From Podospora bellae-mahoneyi (lineage: Eukaryota > Ascomycota > Sordariomycetes > Sordariales > Podosporaceae): DNA of 64,000 bases. The stretch's first letter is position 1. The number at the start of each line of letters is the position of its first letter. The stretch lies in the NCBI RefSeq assembly GCF_035222275.1, contig NC_085882.1, positions 1,743,501 to 1,807,500 on the forward strand, read 5' to 3'. A program made the translations under genes and the position numbers. Shown here piece after piece: positions 44,592 through 56,252 of this stretch. The notes beneath the pieces were generated by a model. It made no database searches. It worked only from the letters and a program-made list of their open reading frames with translations, and had not been told where the DNA came from.

Positions 44592-45210
44592 TTGAACTAA
44601 CAAGCACAGATACTGCAACCACATCCACAAGACACAAGACCTCCCCCCCTCTTCGTCTCCTGACCAAAACGACACCGACAACGCCGACCAGCCCTCCATC
44701 TACCACACCCTCTTGTCACTCTACCTCCGCCCACCTAGACCTCACGAGCCCAACCTTGGACCTGCGCTGGATCTCCTCTCAAAACATGGCTCCCGTCTGC
44801 CAGCTACTTCGACCTTATCGCTTGTGCCAGATGATCTGCCTGTCGCGCAACTGGAATCGTATTTCCGCGGCAGGATGAGGAGCGCGAATTCAATGGTCAA
44901 CGAGACGAGGGTGGTGGCTGGGCTGAGGAGGACAAGCCACTTGGCGGCCCAGGCATTGTTGTACCTGGGAGATGGGATACCGGGGGGTCAGGCGGGGAGG
45001 AACAGGAGGGTGGTTGTTGGGGAGGAGAGGATGTGTGGGGGGTGTCATAAAAGGTTGGGGAGGAGTGTGGTGGCGGTTTTGCCGGACAATAGGGTGGTGC
45101 ACTATGGTTGTTTGGGGAGGGTGACTGGGGGGAAGGGGGAAAGGCCGATGAGTCCGGGGAGTGTCAGGTCGGGGGAGGGGGGGGGGTTGAAGAATTGGGG
45201 GAGGGTTTGA
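41710..45210 (+). CDS. vps39: Vps39/Vam6, HOPS vacuolar tethering subunit
   Basis: Vps39 links the HOPS complex to Rab7/Ypt7 on vacuole membranes and takes part in homotypic fusion, autophagosome fusion and mitochondrial contact sites. Four exons (41710-41791, 41848-44358, 44420-44528, 44610-45210) give 1100 residues. All phases close and the introns have GTACAC, GTGAGT and GTATGT donors. Residues 1-330 form the CNH beta-propeller (MLSAFTARPIIELKQRDKSK, GDRVLVGLNTGSLRIYRV), with a Pro-rich insertion. An alpha-solenoid follows (DSQIDELVKNGRLDEAISVL), broken by a Glu/Lys-rich insert near residue 465, and then EAHAVVLSNMGQHRQALVIY. The C-terminus carries the Vps39 zinc-binding end, ERMCGGCHKRLGRSVVAVLP followed by HYGCLGR. 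Intron 3 contains a run of 33 A. Confidence 0.9.
44554..44586. repeat. Poly(A) run of 33 inside vps39 intron 3
   Basis: The 81-bp intron (44529-44609) has donor GTATGT, 33 consecutive A, branch ACTAAC and acceptor CACAG. The run occupies 40 percent of the intron. Confidence 0.9.
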
Positions 45211-45353
45211 ACTGTAGTTTTATTAGAGAAGGTAGTTGTAGAAAGTTGAGTGGGGAGGGGAGGGGGGGCACACCATTATTCACCCCTCTGTTCGTTTAAA
45301 AACTTGTGATTATTATTCTGTTGATATATGTGGTTGTTTGTTTTTATTTATGC

Positions 45354-45629
45354 TCAATCCTCCTCGACGACCTCCTCTCCGTAGTTCTCCTCCTCTTTCT
45401 TGTCCACCGCAGCTGTTCCAGCGCGGGCGTTGTCTTCTTCCATTCTTTGGGTGAGCTCCTTGTTGATGGTGGCTTGGAGGGAGTGGACCGAGTCCCGGAG
45501 CTGGGAGAGGGATTGCTGCTTGGCTTTTACCGCACCGGTCGAGGTGGGGGTTGTTTGGGGGAGGGAGAGGGTGAAGGGGGCGTTGGTTTCGGAGGTGTAG
45601 GTGGCTGTGATGGCGGCTGGGTTTGACAT
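45354..45629 (-). CDS. gon7: EKC/KEOPS complex subunit Gon7
   Basis: Gon7 is the small fungal subunit of KEOPS, which makes t6A37 on ANN-decoding tRNAs and also affects telomeres and transcription. This single-exon frame of 91 residues starts MSNPAAITATYTSETNAPFT. It has a helical middle (LSQLRDSVHSLQATINKELT) followed by QRMEEDNARAG and an acidic end EEENYGEEVVEED. The YTS...PFT start, the LTQRMEED helix end and the NYGEEVVEED tail match the family. Length is as expected (about 90-120). It is convergent with vps39; stop codons are about 140 bases apart. Confidence 0.8.
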   Translation of the reverse strand: MSNPAAITATYTSETNAPFTLSLPQTTPTSTGAVKAKQQSLSQLRDSVHSLQATINKELTQRMEEDNARAGTAAVDKKEEENYGEEVVEED

Positions 45630-46269
45630 TTTGAGAGCTGGGGACGGAGTGCTGTGTGGTGAGTGGTGAGGTATTGGTGGTGGTGACGGTGATGGAGGGG
45701 GTCGAGGTTTGAAAATGGTGGGACTCCAGGATGAGTGCCGAGAATTGCCCCGCCTGGGGTGGGTGGGTTATTGGGAGTGTGCTGGGGTTGTGACAACGCT
45801 TCAGGAACAAGGCAGAGATGATGAGACGGCAGAGTATAGAGAAAATATATGCTGCTTCGCACATGAAATTGACATCAAAACTGTTGTGTGGTGGTTGGTG
45901 AAGATAGTTTGACTGAAAGTGAGACTTGGGGTTAGGGTTCTCTGTGGCGGTCCCCAGCTCAGCTGAATACCCGCTCTTCAGATCACTTCCGTCATCTGCA
46001 GCAGGGGTCCTGGAACGCAGACGCTTGTGAAAGGCTTGTTGCTACGACCTGTTTACAGGGCAGAGTTCTCCAATCCAAAAAAGGTACCTATTCTCCGATT
46101 CAAGAAGATACCTATTCTTCGACTCTCCGATTCTTTACTCCCTCACTCACACACTCACTCACTCGGGGGCAGCCAAGATGTAACACATCCTGGCCCATGA
46201 TCCCCAGCACAAAACACAGCTCGAAACCGACTACTGCCAAAGGCATCATCTTACCTTAAACCTTACCCC
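45630..46269. promoter_or_regulatory. Divergent promoter region, gon7 / hbrB
   Basis: No gene seen. It carries an imperfect repeat of TACCTATTCTTCGACTCTCCGATTC type (46085-46135) that includes a GGTACC motif, followed by a (CACT)n stretch near 46142-46162. Confidence 0.5.
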
Positions 46270-46879
46270 ATGCAGCCATCCAGATCCACAGGGACCCCAG
46301 GGAGCTTCTCACCCCTTCCTGGGGGGTCCAGTCCCGACCTGCCACGACCGAGACCACCACCACCATCACGACGGCAAGAGTCGGCGACGTCGACGTCCAC
46401 AGCCGACGACCTGAACATACCCAAGGCCCGTCCCGCCGCCGCGCCGTCGCCCACGCCCATCTACACCAGCTTCACCAACAACAGCAGCACCACCAGCCTA
46501 CAAAACTTCTCACGACCTACCCTATCCACCGCCGCCGCCGCCGCCGCCGCCGCCCGGTCCTACTCTCCCGCCACCGCAGAGACAATATCACGAAACGGGC
46601 CCTCACCCTTGACACTCCCGCCCTCGTCGTCGGCAACATCCCCAGCAGCATCATCCACCTTCTCGTCAAGGGTCGTCTCCCACGCGCGCAAGAACTCGCA
46701 GAATGCGGGCATGTTTGAGCCTACTCTACCTTCAACCAGCACCTCGAACCTCTCCCAAGTCGTCGTCGGCTTGCATCACCAGCCCTCTCCCAAAATAAGC
46801 CCGACGCCTCCTCACAGGGAAATGTCAGCGAGCCAAATCGCCGCCCAAGCGGCAGTGATGAGCCACCAGCAAAACCAGC

Positions 46880-46911
<32 letters not shown>

Positions 46912-49311
46912 AGAAACCAATCCCCCCACAACAACCGCCAACGATCATCCACCCTACCAATGCCAAACTCATCAGAAACAGAACCACCACCCCCCCCAGC
47001 CAAAAGAGTAAGCGGCGGACCGACAACAATGAACCCCCCACCACCACCACCAGTCCTCAGCCTCACCGAAGCGAGCGGTCCGAGAGAAAACGCCTTTGGG
47101 GGGCAGACATATCACAACGGGCTACTAGGAAATCACACGCTCGCCGCAACAGCAGCAGCCAACCTCGTCTTTCCCCGATCGGCGCAAACCTCCCCGGGTC
47201 TACAACAATCCAGCATGCCTCCTCCCCCTCCCCCAGCGAGCGAGAAACCCCCCAAGCCGGAAAAATCCAAAGTCCCCAAACTCTTCTCCCGCCCCGTCAA
47301 AATCGGCAGCAGCAAAAGCAGCTCCGACGTGAAGGAGAAGCCGCTGCCCAGTCCAGGCAAGGGGGGTCTGCCCCATCCGTTTGCGGGGTTGCAGAGAGGA
47401 AACTTCAGCACCACGAGTCTGGAGTCAATGACGACGACGACGACGACAACGACGGGGGGGGGGCAGCAGCAGGGGGGTGGGGGGTTGTACAGTCTGTCCA
47501 ATTCGAGTGTGGCGACGATACGTCCTGCTGGTGAGGAGGGGAGCAAGGAAAAGGAAAAGGAGAAGAGGCACCATTTCTTGTCGAGGCAGAAAAACAAGCT
47601 GAAGGATGAGTACCATTTGCCGTTGAGCTCGGCGATGAGTAATTCGAGGCCTACGGATCCGAGCGCGCCGAGTAGTTTGTATAATTTCAACATACCGCAG
47701 AGTCCGATGGCGGGGTCGGTTGGGGGGTTTAAGAGTGGGTTGGATTTGAGGCATGGGGGACGGGCGTTGAGGGAGAAGAAGAATAAGACTGCTGCGAGCG
47801 AGGAGAAGGGGGATGATGCTAGTAGTTCTGGGGTTGGGAGTGAGTGGCCTGGAGGAGGCGGGAGTGTTATTTCGGGCGGGGGAGGATCAGGGGGAGGGGG
47901 AGGAGGGTCGAGCAGTGTTACGGCGCCGAGTTTGTATTTGAACGAGCCGTTTGACAGTCACAAGTACGGGCTGAACAACATGACGCATGATGATGCGTGG
48001 CCGTTTCTAAAGGCAAAGTTGTTGGTTGTGTTTGAGGCGGAGGATTTGAGGTTGCCAGTGGAGGATATCAACCGGGTGGTGACGATGCATATACAGTGGT
48101 GCTTACTGAGGAGGAGTCCGAATTTGATCGTGGACGATTTGAGGGAGCTGTTGACAACGGGGTTTTCGAGTTTGGATCAGACGTTGAGGAAGACGCCGGA
48201 GGATAAGCTGATTCCGTTGCTGGTGGAGCTTTGGATCTTCACTTTTACTGTGATCCTGCCCTATATGCAGGCGGTTTTCTTGCCACTGGATCTGGAGTTT
48301 GCGGGGAATGGGCCGTTGATGACGGCGGAACAGGCGAGGGATTTTTGGGGGGGTGTACCGACCTCTTCCACTACCAAGTCATCACCTCCGGGGTCGGAAC
48401 CGGCCGTCTCCCCGGCTTCGTCGGTGCTTGAGGTGAGGAGGTTGGTCCTCCTTGCTTTTAGGGACATTGTCATACTGCCTCGGTACGACACCCTCAAGTC
48501 AATGTTCTCTCGTCTGTCCCTCGAATTCCTCCCCCAGATTCTGGCGAGCAACGCCCTCGCCTCCCCACCGCTGCCGATTCCAAGCCCGGGATTTCACAAC
48601 CAGGGGATTGCCTCCCAGCTGTCTGGCTCGCCAGGGGGTGGTGGTGGGAGTGATGCCTACTTGGTGTCGAGCAGTTCGTTACCGACAGCGCTGAAGGGGA
48701 GTGCCCCGCTTGATCCGGCGACTGCGTCTTACAATTCCACCACCACCACCCTGTTTGGGGAGGGTTCCATCGCTGGTAACCGCTCCCGCGCCATATCCAA
48801 CGTTTCGTACGGAAGCGACGGCGCGGTAACGAATCAGTTCTCGAGACCGTTCACACCCTCGAGCCTCAACGCGTTGGGTGTGGTGGGCGGGGTCGGGGCT
48901 GGGGTGGGCGGTGCGTCGGTTTTGTCTTCTGGTCTGGCGGCGATGACGCATGCACCGCCGCCGCCGTCCGGGGTTCATCACAGTCTTAGGGATCAGAATG
49001 TGGAGGACAGTAAGCAGGTTACCGAGTTGGGGGGGAGGATGTTGCAGTGTATGTCTGTGTTGGCGTCGATTGGGGTTGGGGGTGGGATTGGGGAGGGGCA
49101 ACAAGAAGAGGAAGAAGGGAACAGGAAGGTGGAGGAGTTGGGGAAGTTGTTGAAGTTGAATTGGTTAGGGAGGGGGAGGACGGGGAGGAATAGGAGGGGG
49201 TTGGTTGGGGGACGGGTGAAGAGGGGGGGGTTGGTGACGGGAGGGGGGATGGGGTTGGGGTTGGGTATTGAGGGGGGGATTAGGGAGGAGGGCGTTGTTG
49301 GGCGAGGTTGA
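46270..49311 (+). CDS. hbrB: HbrB/Bit61-type TORC2 subunit (PRR5 family)
   Basis: The HbrB (hyperbranching) family is the fungal counterpart of Bit61 and human PRR5/Protor, a non-catalytic TORC2 subunit acting in polarity, lipid and actin control. The single-exon frame gives 1013 residues. Residues 1-550 are low-complexity (poly-Ala, poly-Gln from CAA repeats, Pro and Ser runs, Gly runs). The conserved HbrB domain runs from DSHKYGLNNMTHDDAWPFLK through FEAEDLRLPVEDINRVVTMH and LVELWIFTFTVILPYMQAVF to VRRLVLLAFRDIVILPRYDT and LKSMFSRLSLEFLPQILAS. It is followed by PFTPSSLNALG and RDQNVEDSKQVTELGGRMLQ. The last 60 residues are Gly/Arg-rich and could be out of the true frame if a short terminal intron exists. 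Confidence 0.8.
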
Positions 49312-50905
49312 GAGAGGGGGGAGAATATGATACCATGGGTCTTTTGGCGTTGGAAGGAAAGAGTACACCTTACTGTATGGGCTTGGGATGGGAATTTTTA
49401 TGGGCCTGGTTTTGATGGTTGGTGGAAGGGGGGGGCGCTGGAAAATAAGGATGGGGGAACAGGGATAATTCCCTTATACAGAGTTACTTAAGGTACCTAT
49501 ACATAGAGGAAGCGAACAAAAGATTATGAGTAGACCTTTTTTTAAAGGTGAATTGTAGAAAGAGTACTACTCATACTACTACCACTCCTACTACTACTAC
49601 TACTACTACTACTGTCGATATGGCTATATGATGTGTGTGTAAAGCGAGAATAGATGCAGGGCAGTGAACAAAGACATAGTACAACAAGGTTCTTCTCTTT
49701 CTCGGCATTGATACAAAGCAAACCACACTTAGAAAGTGTAAAACAAAAAGAGAAGAAGACTCTTTGCTTTCCCACCTCCTTGAATCTCCTTTTACCCGGA
49801 AAACAAAAACAGACTTTTATCTACACGTGCGCCATGTTTTTTTTTTTTTTTTTTTTTTGCCTATTTGGTATCTTGAACTGCAGAACCCTCCTTGGGGTTT
49901 GGAATATAAAAACAAGAAAAGGATGATAGTGTATAGGGGTATTTTTATTTAGGGTGACGTATTCAAAATCCAAAAGCAAAGAGTTAGAACTCAACAAAAA
50001 TCTGGGTTTCTCCCTCCGTCTCTGTTTTGACTGGGAATTTAGGGCAAAACACAAAGATACTGCTGCGTGGTTATATAATATAAAACCTTCAAAACCCAAA
50101 GCCACACCACACAGCTCACAAACACTATATTCAAAAACAATTTCATCAACTTCGGCCCAAACCAAATATTCTCCTTTTTTATAGGACAAGTCAAGAGGGA
50201 CATGCAAGATAATGATGTGGACGACAACAACAACAAACAACAACTAATGTAGGTAACCTAACCCTCCCCCCCCCGTCCTCCCGGCCCTTCCCTCCTCACC
50301 CATGCCCAAAGAAATTAAAATAACGATTCCTCCCCTCAATTGACACCCAGTATAGGAAAACCACAGTTTCAACAAGCGAAAACAATAATCATTTGACATC
50401 ACTTCCCGCTGCTTTGCTCAAACTTTCTTTCTTATTGTGCAAGAAAAACCAAAAAAGGGGGGTGTATAAAACACAAACGCCCCACGTTTCCTAGTTACCA
50501 ATAAAAAAAAGGAACAAGCAAGAGCAGCAGCAGCAAAATTCCAAATTCCCCCCAAAAAAAACAAGACAACCAGATATCACAAAAACAAAAAAAGCAAACC
50601 AAAAGCAGTCAAGACGCCTCGACACCACCGCCAAGTCAGAGAGAGAGAGAGCCAATATAGCAAGCCCATCCGTACACAATTCCCATACACATGCCCTCCC
50701 TTTTCACCCCTCCTCTTACCCCCCCTCCCAAATCCAAGTTGCGCCAGCCGCCCAGGAAAAGTGGAAGCGGACAAAACAACAAATTAGACACAAAAAGCTT
50801 TTAAGCTCATCCCAGCCCGCCCTTTCCCCAGGAAACACATTAAGCTGTTTTTGATGACGAGAAGACACGAACCAAAAAGAAAAAACGGAAGAAAAAAAGA
50901 CAACC
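49312..50905. other. Intergenic between convergent hbrB and ptaB; microsatellites
   Basis: Long 3' regions without a supported gene. Contains an (ACT)n tract at about 49564-49613, a T run of 22 at 49837-49858, a C run near 50265-50274 and generally A-rich sequence, consistent with 3' untranslated regions of both genes. Confidence 0.6.
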
Positions 50906-53554
50906 TCATGCTGGGTTGCCCTTCATCCGCTTTTGCATCCTCGGTGTTGGGGGTTGTTTTCCCTTTCCTGGGATCCCAACCCCGTTCATCTGAGGGGTGC
51001 CCATGGCGCCCGGTGTTGGGGCAGACTGAGGGGTATCTTCTTCCTTCACTGTCGACCTTCTCCTCTTGTTACCTTGAGCAGGTGATGTGTTGGCGCTGGG
51101 GCCGCTCGAGCTAGTTCCTGGCTGGCTCATCTGGTGCTGCATCACGGGTGCCGCAAGCTGCCCGGGCGCCGGGCTGTTCACCACGTGCGGAGATCCTGGC
51201 AGTCCAATATTGGCCATGGCCGGGCTGGCACCCATGGGGAACTGGCCAAAACTGGGAGTCCTTGGCCCGCCCTGGGGCATTGGTTGCCCATTCATCCCTT
51301 GATGGGCACCCGAGTTGATCCGGCTGACATACTGCTCCATGGCGGCATAGGGCGCAATCCCAGGGTGGGCATGGAAGAAGTCGAATAACGGCGTCATTTG
51401 ACCCATGATCTCCGACATCTTTGAGAACAGGCATGTTAGCATTGGACTATTCAGAGTCACCGGAGATCATCATACCTCAAGAAACTGATACACGTGCCCC
51501 GGCACTGCTCTTCCTGGACTGACATACGAGTCCGGAAGCTCAAGATCTGGCGGGGGGCCTGCAGGGGTCTTGAGTTGCTTCGTCTTGTTTTTCTTGTTCA
51601 TTTCCGGAGATTGCTTGTTGTCTGGTGAGTTGAGAGCATGCCACTCCTTGACCCAGTTGTGGGCCGGCCGAGCGGCTTGAATAACCATGCTTCGGGGCAC
51701 AAATTCCTCGAAATCTGTCGTGATGAACTCAAACAGCTCGAACTTTTGCTCACTGTCAAATGAGGCCCGCAGAATGCCGTCGGCAACCACGTGGCAGTTT
51801 TGATCAAAACGGTAGATGAGGCTGGCCTTGGTGTTCTCAATGAAGTGACAGTCGTTTGGTAACGCACGGTCGGTTGTGCCCTTTGCCATGATCAACTGCA
51901 TCGTCTTTACCCCGCTGTCGAAGTGGGAGTGGAAGTAGCGGGGAAGAGCGGGATACTGAATCTCATACGGCTTTTCCACCGGACCCTCGGCCGTCCTCTC
52001 CAGCAGGGTGTGCTTGAAGACACCTTTCTGCGAGAAGAACATTTTGACAAAATCTTCCCAGTAGCTCAAATCATCCGAACCCTTTGGCCCCTGATGAGTG
52101 ACGGGTTAGCTAACGTGAACATTGACCCGCATTCCTTTACGTGCGAGAACATACCGGGAAGCCACTCAGATGCTCGCTGAACTGCATCAACTTTAGCAAG
52201 CATTGCCCTTTCAGTTCCATTCCGTTGCGCTTTTGCTGCTGCTGTTGCTGCTGCTGCATCATGGCCAGGCCAGCGGCCTGCTGTTGATTGTGGACTGCTT
52301 GCGCCTGAGCCTGGACAGCTTGAGCCTGGGCGGCTTGCGCTTGAACCTGGGCCTGGGCAGCGTGTTGGGCTTGGGCCACCAGTTGGACTTGTTGAATTGG
52401 TTGACCCTGCGTAGTCTGCGGTGTTTGGGGTGGGGCGTGGGGTTGCTGCTGAGGATTTGGTTGTGGCGTAGGACCTTGGGTAGGCGCCGGAGTCGGTGCT
52501 TGCCCGTTGGGCCCGGCTTGTGATGGAGTAGCTTGCCGCTGTGGCTGGCCTGGTTGCTGTGGTGGTTGCTGCTGCTGTGGTTGCTGCTGCTGTGGCTGCT
52601 GAGGTTGTTGTTGACCTTGCTGGGCCGCCTGTTGTTGAGCGGCCTGTTGCTGGACCTGCTGGGCTGCCTGTTGCTGGGCCTGCTGGGCTTGCTGTTGCAT
52701 GGCGGCCATTTGGGCTTGTTGGGAAATGATTGCCTGTGGGTTCATCTGCCCATGGTTCGGGTTGTTCTGCATCTGGTTAAGCTGCTGTTGGTGCTGCTGC
52801 TGAAGGGCGATCTGCTGGGCCATGTTGACGTGCTGTTGCCGTTGCGTTAGCATCTACTTCTTCCAGAGCACCTACACATTTCTCCAGCCGCGTCGGGCCT
52901 TATATCGTGGTAATCAGGAGTGTATCCTTACGTTCATGGATTGAGCCTGTTGGTGTTGAGCTAGCTGTGTTTGTTGAAGGTGTGCGGGGAGAGGTACCGG
53001 CATCCTCCTCATTGCTGCGATATGAGCAGGGTTCATCTGATTCATCTGTCCCAGCGGTATGCCAATGGGTACTTGGCCCAGGTTGTTGTATTGACCAGCT
53101 TGCTGTATCATGGCAGCCCGTTGCCGTTGCTGCAGCTGGAGCTCGGCCAGCCTTTGCTGCTGTTGTAGTTGCTGCAAAGCTGGGTTGTGGGCGTCTACAC
53201 AGGCTGGTCAGTACTTGTCTCTACCGTGTGGGAGATGATGCGAGATGACATACAAATGCCAGCAGACATTTGCTGTTGCTGGTATAGTTGTGCTTGCGCT
53301 GGGTTCAAATGCGGCATGCCGTGGGGACCAGGATGACCGGCGCCCGGCGGCATGCCACCCCCCATGAGAGCGGCGGCGTTCATTTGGGGACCGGGACCCG
53401 ACACGCCCATGTGTCCCATCATGTTGTGCGGTATTCCTGCTTGTGTCGCGCCCGGTTGACTGGGGTTGTGGGCCATGCCAGGAGCCATGGGGTGGCCGGG
53501 AGGAGCACCTGGATGTTGCTGCATCCCACCGGGGTGCGCCTGAAAGGCCATCAT
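50906..53554 (-). CDS. ptaB: LIM-domain-binding (Ldb/Adn1/PtaB-type) transcription regulator
   Basis: The family partners with LisH-type factors (Flo8/Som1) downstream of PKA to control adhesion, filamentation and development. Five exons (53554-53254, 53194-52932, 52853-52155, 52090-51476, 51418-50906) close in phase to 796 residues. The introns carry GTATGT, GTAAGG, GTATGT and GTATGA donors. The first 420 residues are His/Met/Pro- and Gln-rich (activation-type). Exon 4 opens the LIM-binding domain: GPKGSDDLSYWEDFVKMFFS, then FSQKGVFKHTLLERT, LPRYFHSHFDSGVKTMQLIM, LIYRFDQNCHVVADGILRAS and FELFEFITTDFEEFVPRSMV. The last exon has MSEIMGQMTPLFDFFHAHPG and a basic tail with KRRRSTVKEE, a likely nuclear localisation signal. 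A second Met lies one codon after the chosen start. Confidence 0.85.
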
Positions 53555-55185
53555 CTCCGGAGCAGCCGATTACCCACGGCGTGGATATCGACGTTTTGTC
53601 CCTCCGCGTTATCGCATGCGAGGTAAGGAAGAGGTCTGGTGGCGGGCAGTCACCTAACCTAACGCGGACAGCGGTAGTGGGTGGTGGTGCGCGCGCGTGC
53701 CGGCTAGACGGTGCGATCGCCTGGGCGTCGAGGCCCGTCGTTATCGGGGTCGGGGATGTTGTGCGGGCGATTGCGACGGGCTAGATAGCAATAGGATGAT
53801 GTTATGTAGGAGTGTGTGATATGGGCGGAACCTGTCGCGAGTGGTGCGACGCCCCCAAAAAAGCAATGACCAAAGGATCAGCGGCACCAAGAAGATGCTG
53901 GGCGGCCGCGGACAATAAAAATTACAGCGACAGAACGTTGGGCAGGCGTTTGGGCGTTCAACGGGCGAAGTCGACTCTTTTGCTGCTGGCTGCTGCGGCG
54001 GCGGCGACGACGTGTCGTGGACAGAGGTGGTGAATTGTGGAGTTCCAGGTTTGGTTGCAGGACGGGGGGTTGGGAGTGGTGGGAGCGAGTCTCTTCTCTT
54101 TCGTGAAAGAGTTGCCCGATTGAAAATTGATTAGTACCGGCAGCACGTCAAATCTCTCCGCCGTCGCAAGACCAAGACCCTGTTCCCTGTGCCGCCAGCA
54201 ATTCGTTACAAGTATAATATTTAAAAAGTAGGAAGAATGAGTGATTTGTTCACAGAAATCATGACAGAAGGGCAAGAGGGCAGAGGGCAGACGCAGACGC
54301 AGAGGCAGAGGCAGAGAGGGACACCTGAAAAAGAGTGGGAACGGGGAACTCTCAGGGGAGCCGAAGTGTTGCAGACAGAGGTGCAGACGGTGAGGCGTTG
54401 GAGGGTCGCAGAGGGAGAGAGATCCTGGGCACCGATCAGGACCAAGCTGCAAGAGCCAGAGCGTTCGAATGCTGAGACCCAGTTGGGGGATTCGGCCAGC
54501 CTTTTAGAGCGGGAGCCTATTCCCGATACAGCGAAATCGCACACTCTGATTGGTCACCGGACAGCGAGATGTGCGCTTATCGGGGCTGGCTTGGGCCATT
54601 TCTGTCAAGGGTCGTAGTTAATCCGTTCCGTTGTGGCGGTTAGATGCAATTCGGATGTAACCTAACCTGCGAGGAGCGCAACCTCGTCTGGCCCAAGGTC
54701 ACCGCTCACGCATGACCCGAAATGCCAAAGTAAAATATCATCGTGTCTCAGGTGTCCCCTCCAAGAAGCATCAAGGTGTTGTTTTGTAGCCATCACCATA
54801 TTTGGGGATGCTCTCTTTCAGCCACGGATTGTGCCGCTTCGCGATTCAGCATGCAGCTATTTTTGGGGCGCGATTGCAGGCAAGCATCTTTATCACGTGA
54901 CTCGGTACACGGAAGTAAAAGCGGCCCCACCCTCTCCCTGAGGCTGCCCCACTGATCCACCCAAAAATTTCCTTATCGCTATCTGACCATTGGGTATTTC
55001 TTCAACTTCCGCAGCAGCTTTGACTCAATTCTCTTCTTCCACCAACCAACTCCCCAACCAGCACACTTCCAGCCCTGGCTCTGCTCTCCTGGCAAGCCGT
55101 GAGAGCGACTCTCGACTCGTCGACTGCACTCGCAACGCAATCAGCAGTTGATTCTGCTTCTTGCCGCGCGTTTCCTGCGGTGTTC
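53555..55185. promoter_or_regulatory. Promoter/5' leader region of ptaB
   Basis: 1.6 kb with no supported gene. It contains a (CAGACG/CAGAGG)n stretch at 54285-54320, GCGGCGGCG triplets near 53995 and a duplicated CCTAACCT element (53654 and 54660). Long promoters are usual for this regulator class (established); specific sites are not assigned. Confidence 0.5.
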
Positions 55186-55815
55186 ATGAGTGCCAACGGA
55201 TCGATTCGAGGCTGGAAGGAAGGGCTGGCTGGGTTGTTCGACACTTATCAGGTAAGCTATCCTCGTCTTCATTCTTCCCTCTCTCTTTATCGACTGCTGC
55301 TTCTCGCTGTCGAATGATGACAACTTTTGAATTGTCTTCTTTTCCCAACTGAATCGACCATGAAGAGAACTAGTCTGTTTCGGGCTTTCTCCCACGGGGG
55401 AGGGCTTGTTGCTTGCCAGTAAATTTGTCTGACACATACAGCTTGAAGCACATCGATGTTGCAGAGTTTTGTTTTTGACTTTGGAGCTTGAGCACTGACC
55501 CTTGAAGCAGATTTTTCAGAGCACAATTTCCGCTTCGGTTTTTCTGCTTTCTTCAACTTTGCAACTAACTACGCAGCGACTCTGCACAACAAAATCACCA
55601 CAAAAGGTTAGTTTACTCCCTCTGCTCGCAGCACTTGACCACCACACCCCGATTCTACCATGATTCAAACTTTCCCACATTCGCAGTTTCCACTTGAGTC
55701 CCACCTAGAAGCCTATTTCGGGACATATGAGGGAGCAATACTTCCTTGGATGTATGATTTTACAGAATCAAACAGTCATCGCTCTGAGCCTTGTTTGTCA
55801 GAAACCAGTTGCTAA
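55186..55815 (+). CDS. Possible small protein, three exons, 74 aa
   Basis: Model: exon 1 55186-55251 (MSANGSIRGWKEGLAGLFDT, donor GTAAGC), exon 2 55577-55606 (RLCTTKSPQK, donor GTTAGT) and exon 3 55687-55815 (FPLESHLEAYFGTYEGAILP to SETSC). All phases are 0, acceptors are ACGCAG and TCGCAG, and CTAAC precedes the first acceptor. Exon 1 has good start context. The product is unrecognised. Exon 2 is very short and intron 1 is long (325 bases), so the model could be wrong, or the locus could be a non-coding transcript. Confidence 0.3.
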
Positions 55816-56252
55816 CATTCTGTTCTGGTTTTCAGGTTTCCTGCTGGCGTCGCCAATGTTTTTGATAGCTTCAATACAAGATTATTCCTGCAACTTCTGT
55901 GTCTTTTCATGTTGCGTTGCCGTGGTGACTATGCCTTGTGTGATAGATGTTTTCGATTTTCAGCCTCGTGCGCGCATCGTAGTCGATGTGTATAAGCAGG
56001 AGCTCTCTTATTCCAATCTAGCGGCCCAAGGCACAGTGATGTTGCCATTTCTCGTCAAAAAGAGGAACACCAATTGGGCGTCAACATTGTCGTTGTCTAT
56101 TAGAAATGCCCAAGGTACCCAAAGGTAGTTTACTCAAGGTGAAGACTTGGAGCTGTCAAGGGCGTTGATGCCTTTCACATGATACTATCTACTGCTTCAG
56201 TTCCAAAACAACTTCGCTGACCAGTTCCAGCCAAGAGGGCTTTTGAGATAGC

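Noticed and set aside
37416-45629. A functional gene cluster of transporter, vps39 and gon7
   Set aside because: Unrelated housekeeping genes with separate promoters and mixed orientation; neighbourhood alone gives no support for a pathway.
52203-52850. Leucine- and valine-rich open frames on the plus strand that look like membrane proteins
   Set aside because: They are antisense to the Gln/Ala-rich repeats of ptaB; CTG/TTG runs are simply the complement of CAG/CAA.
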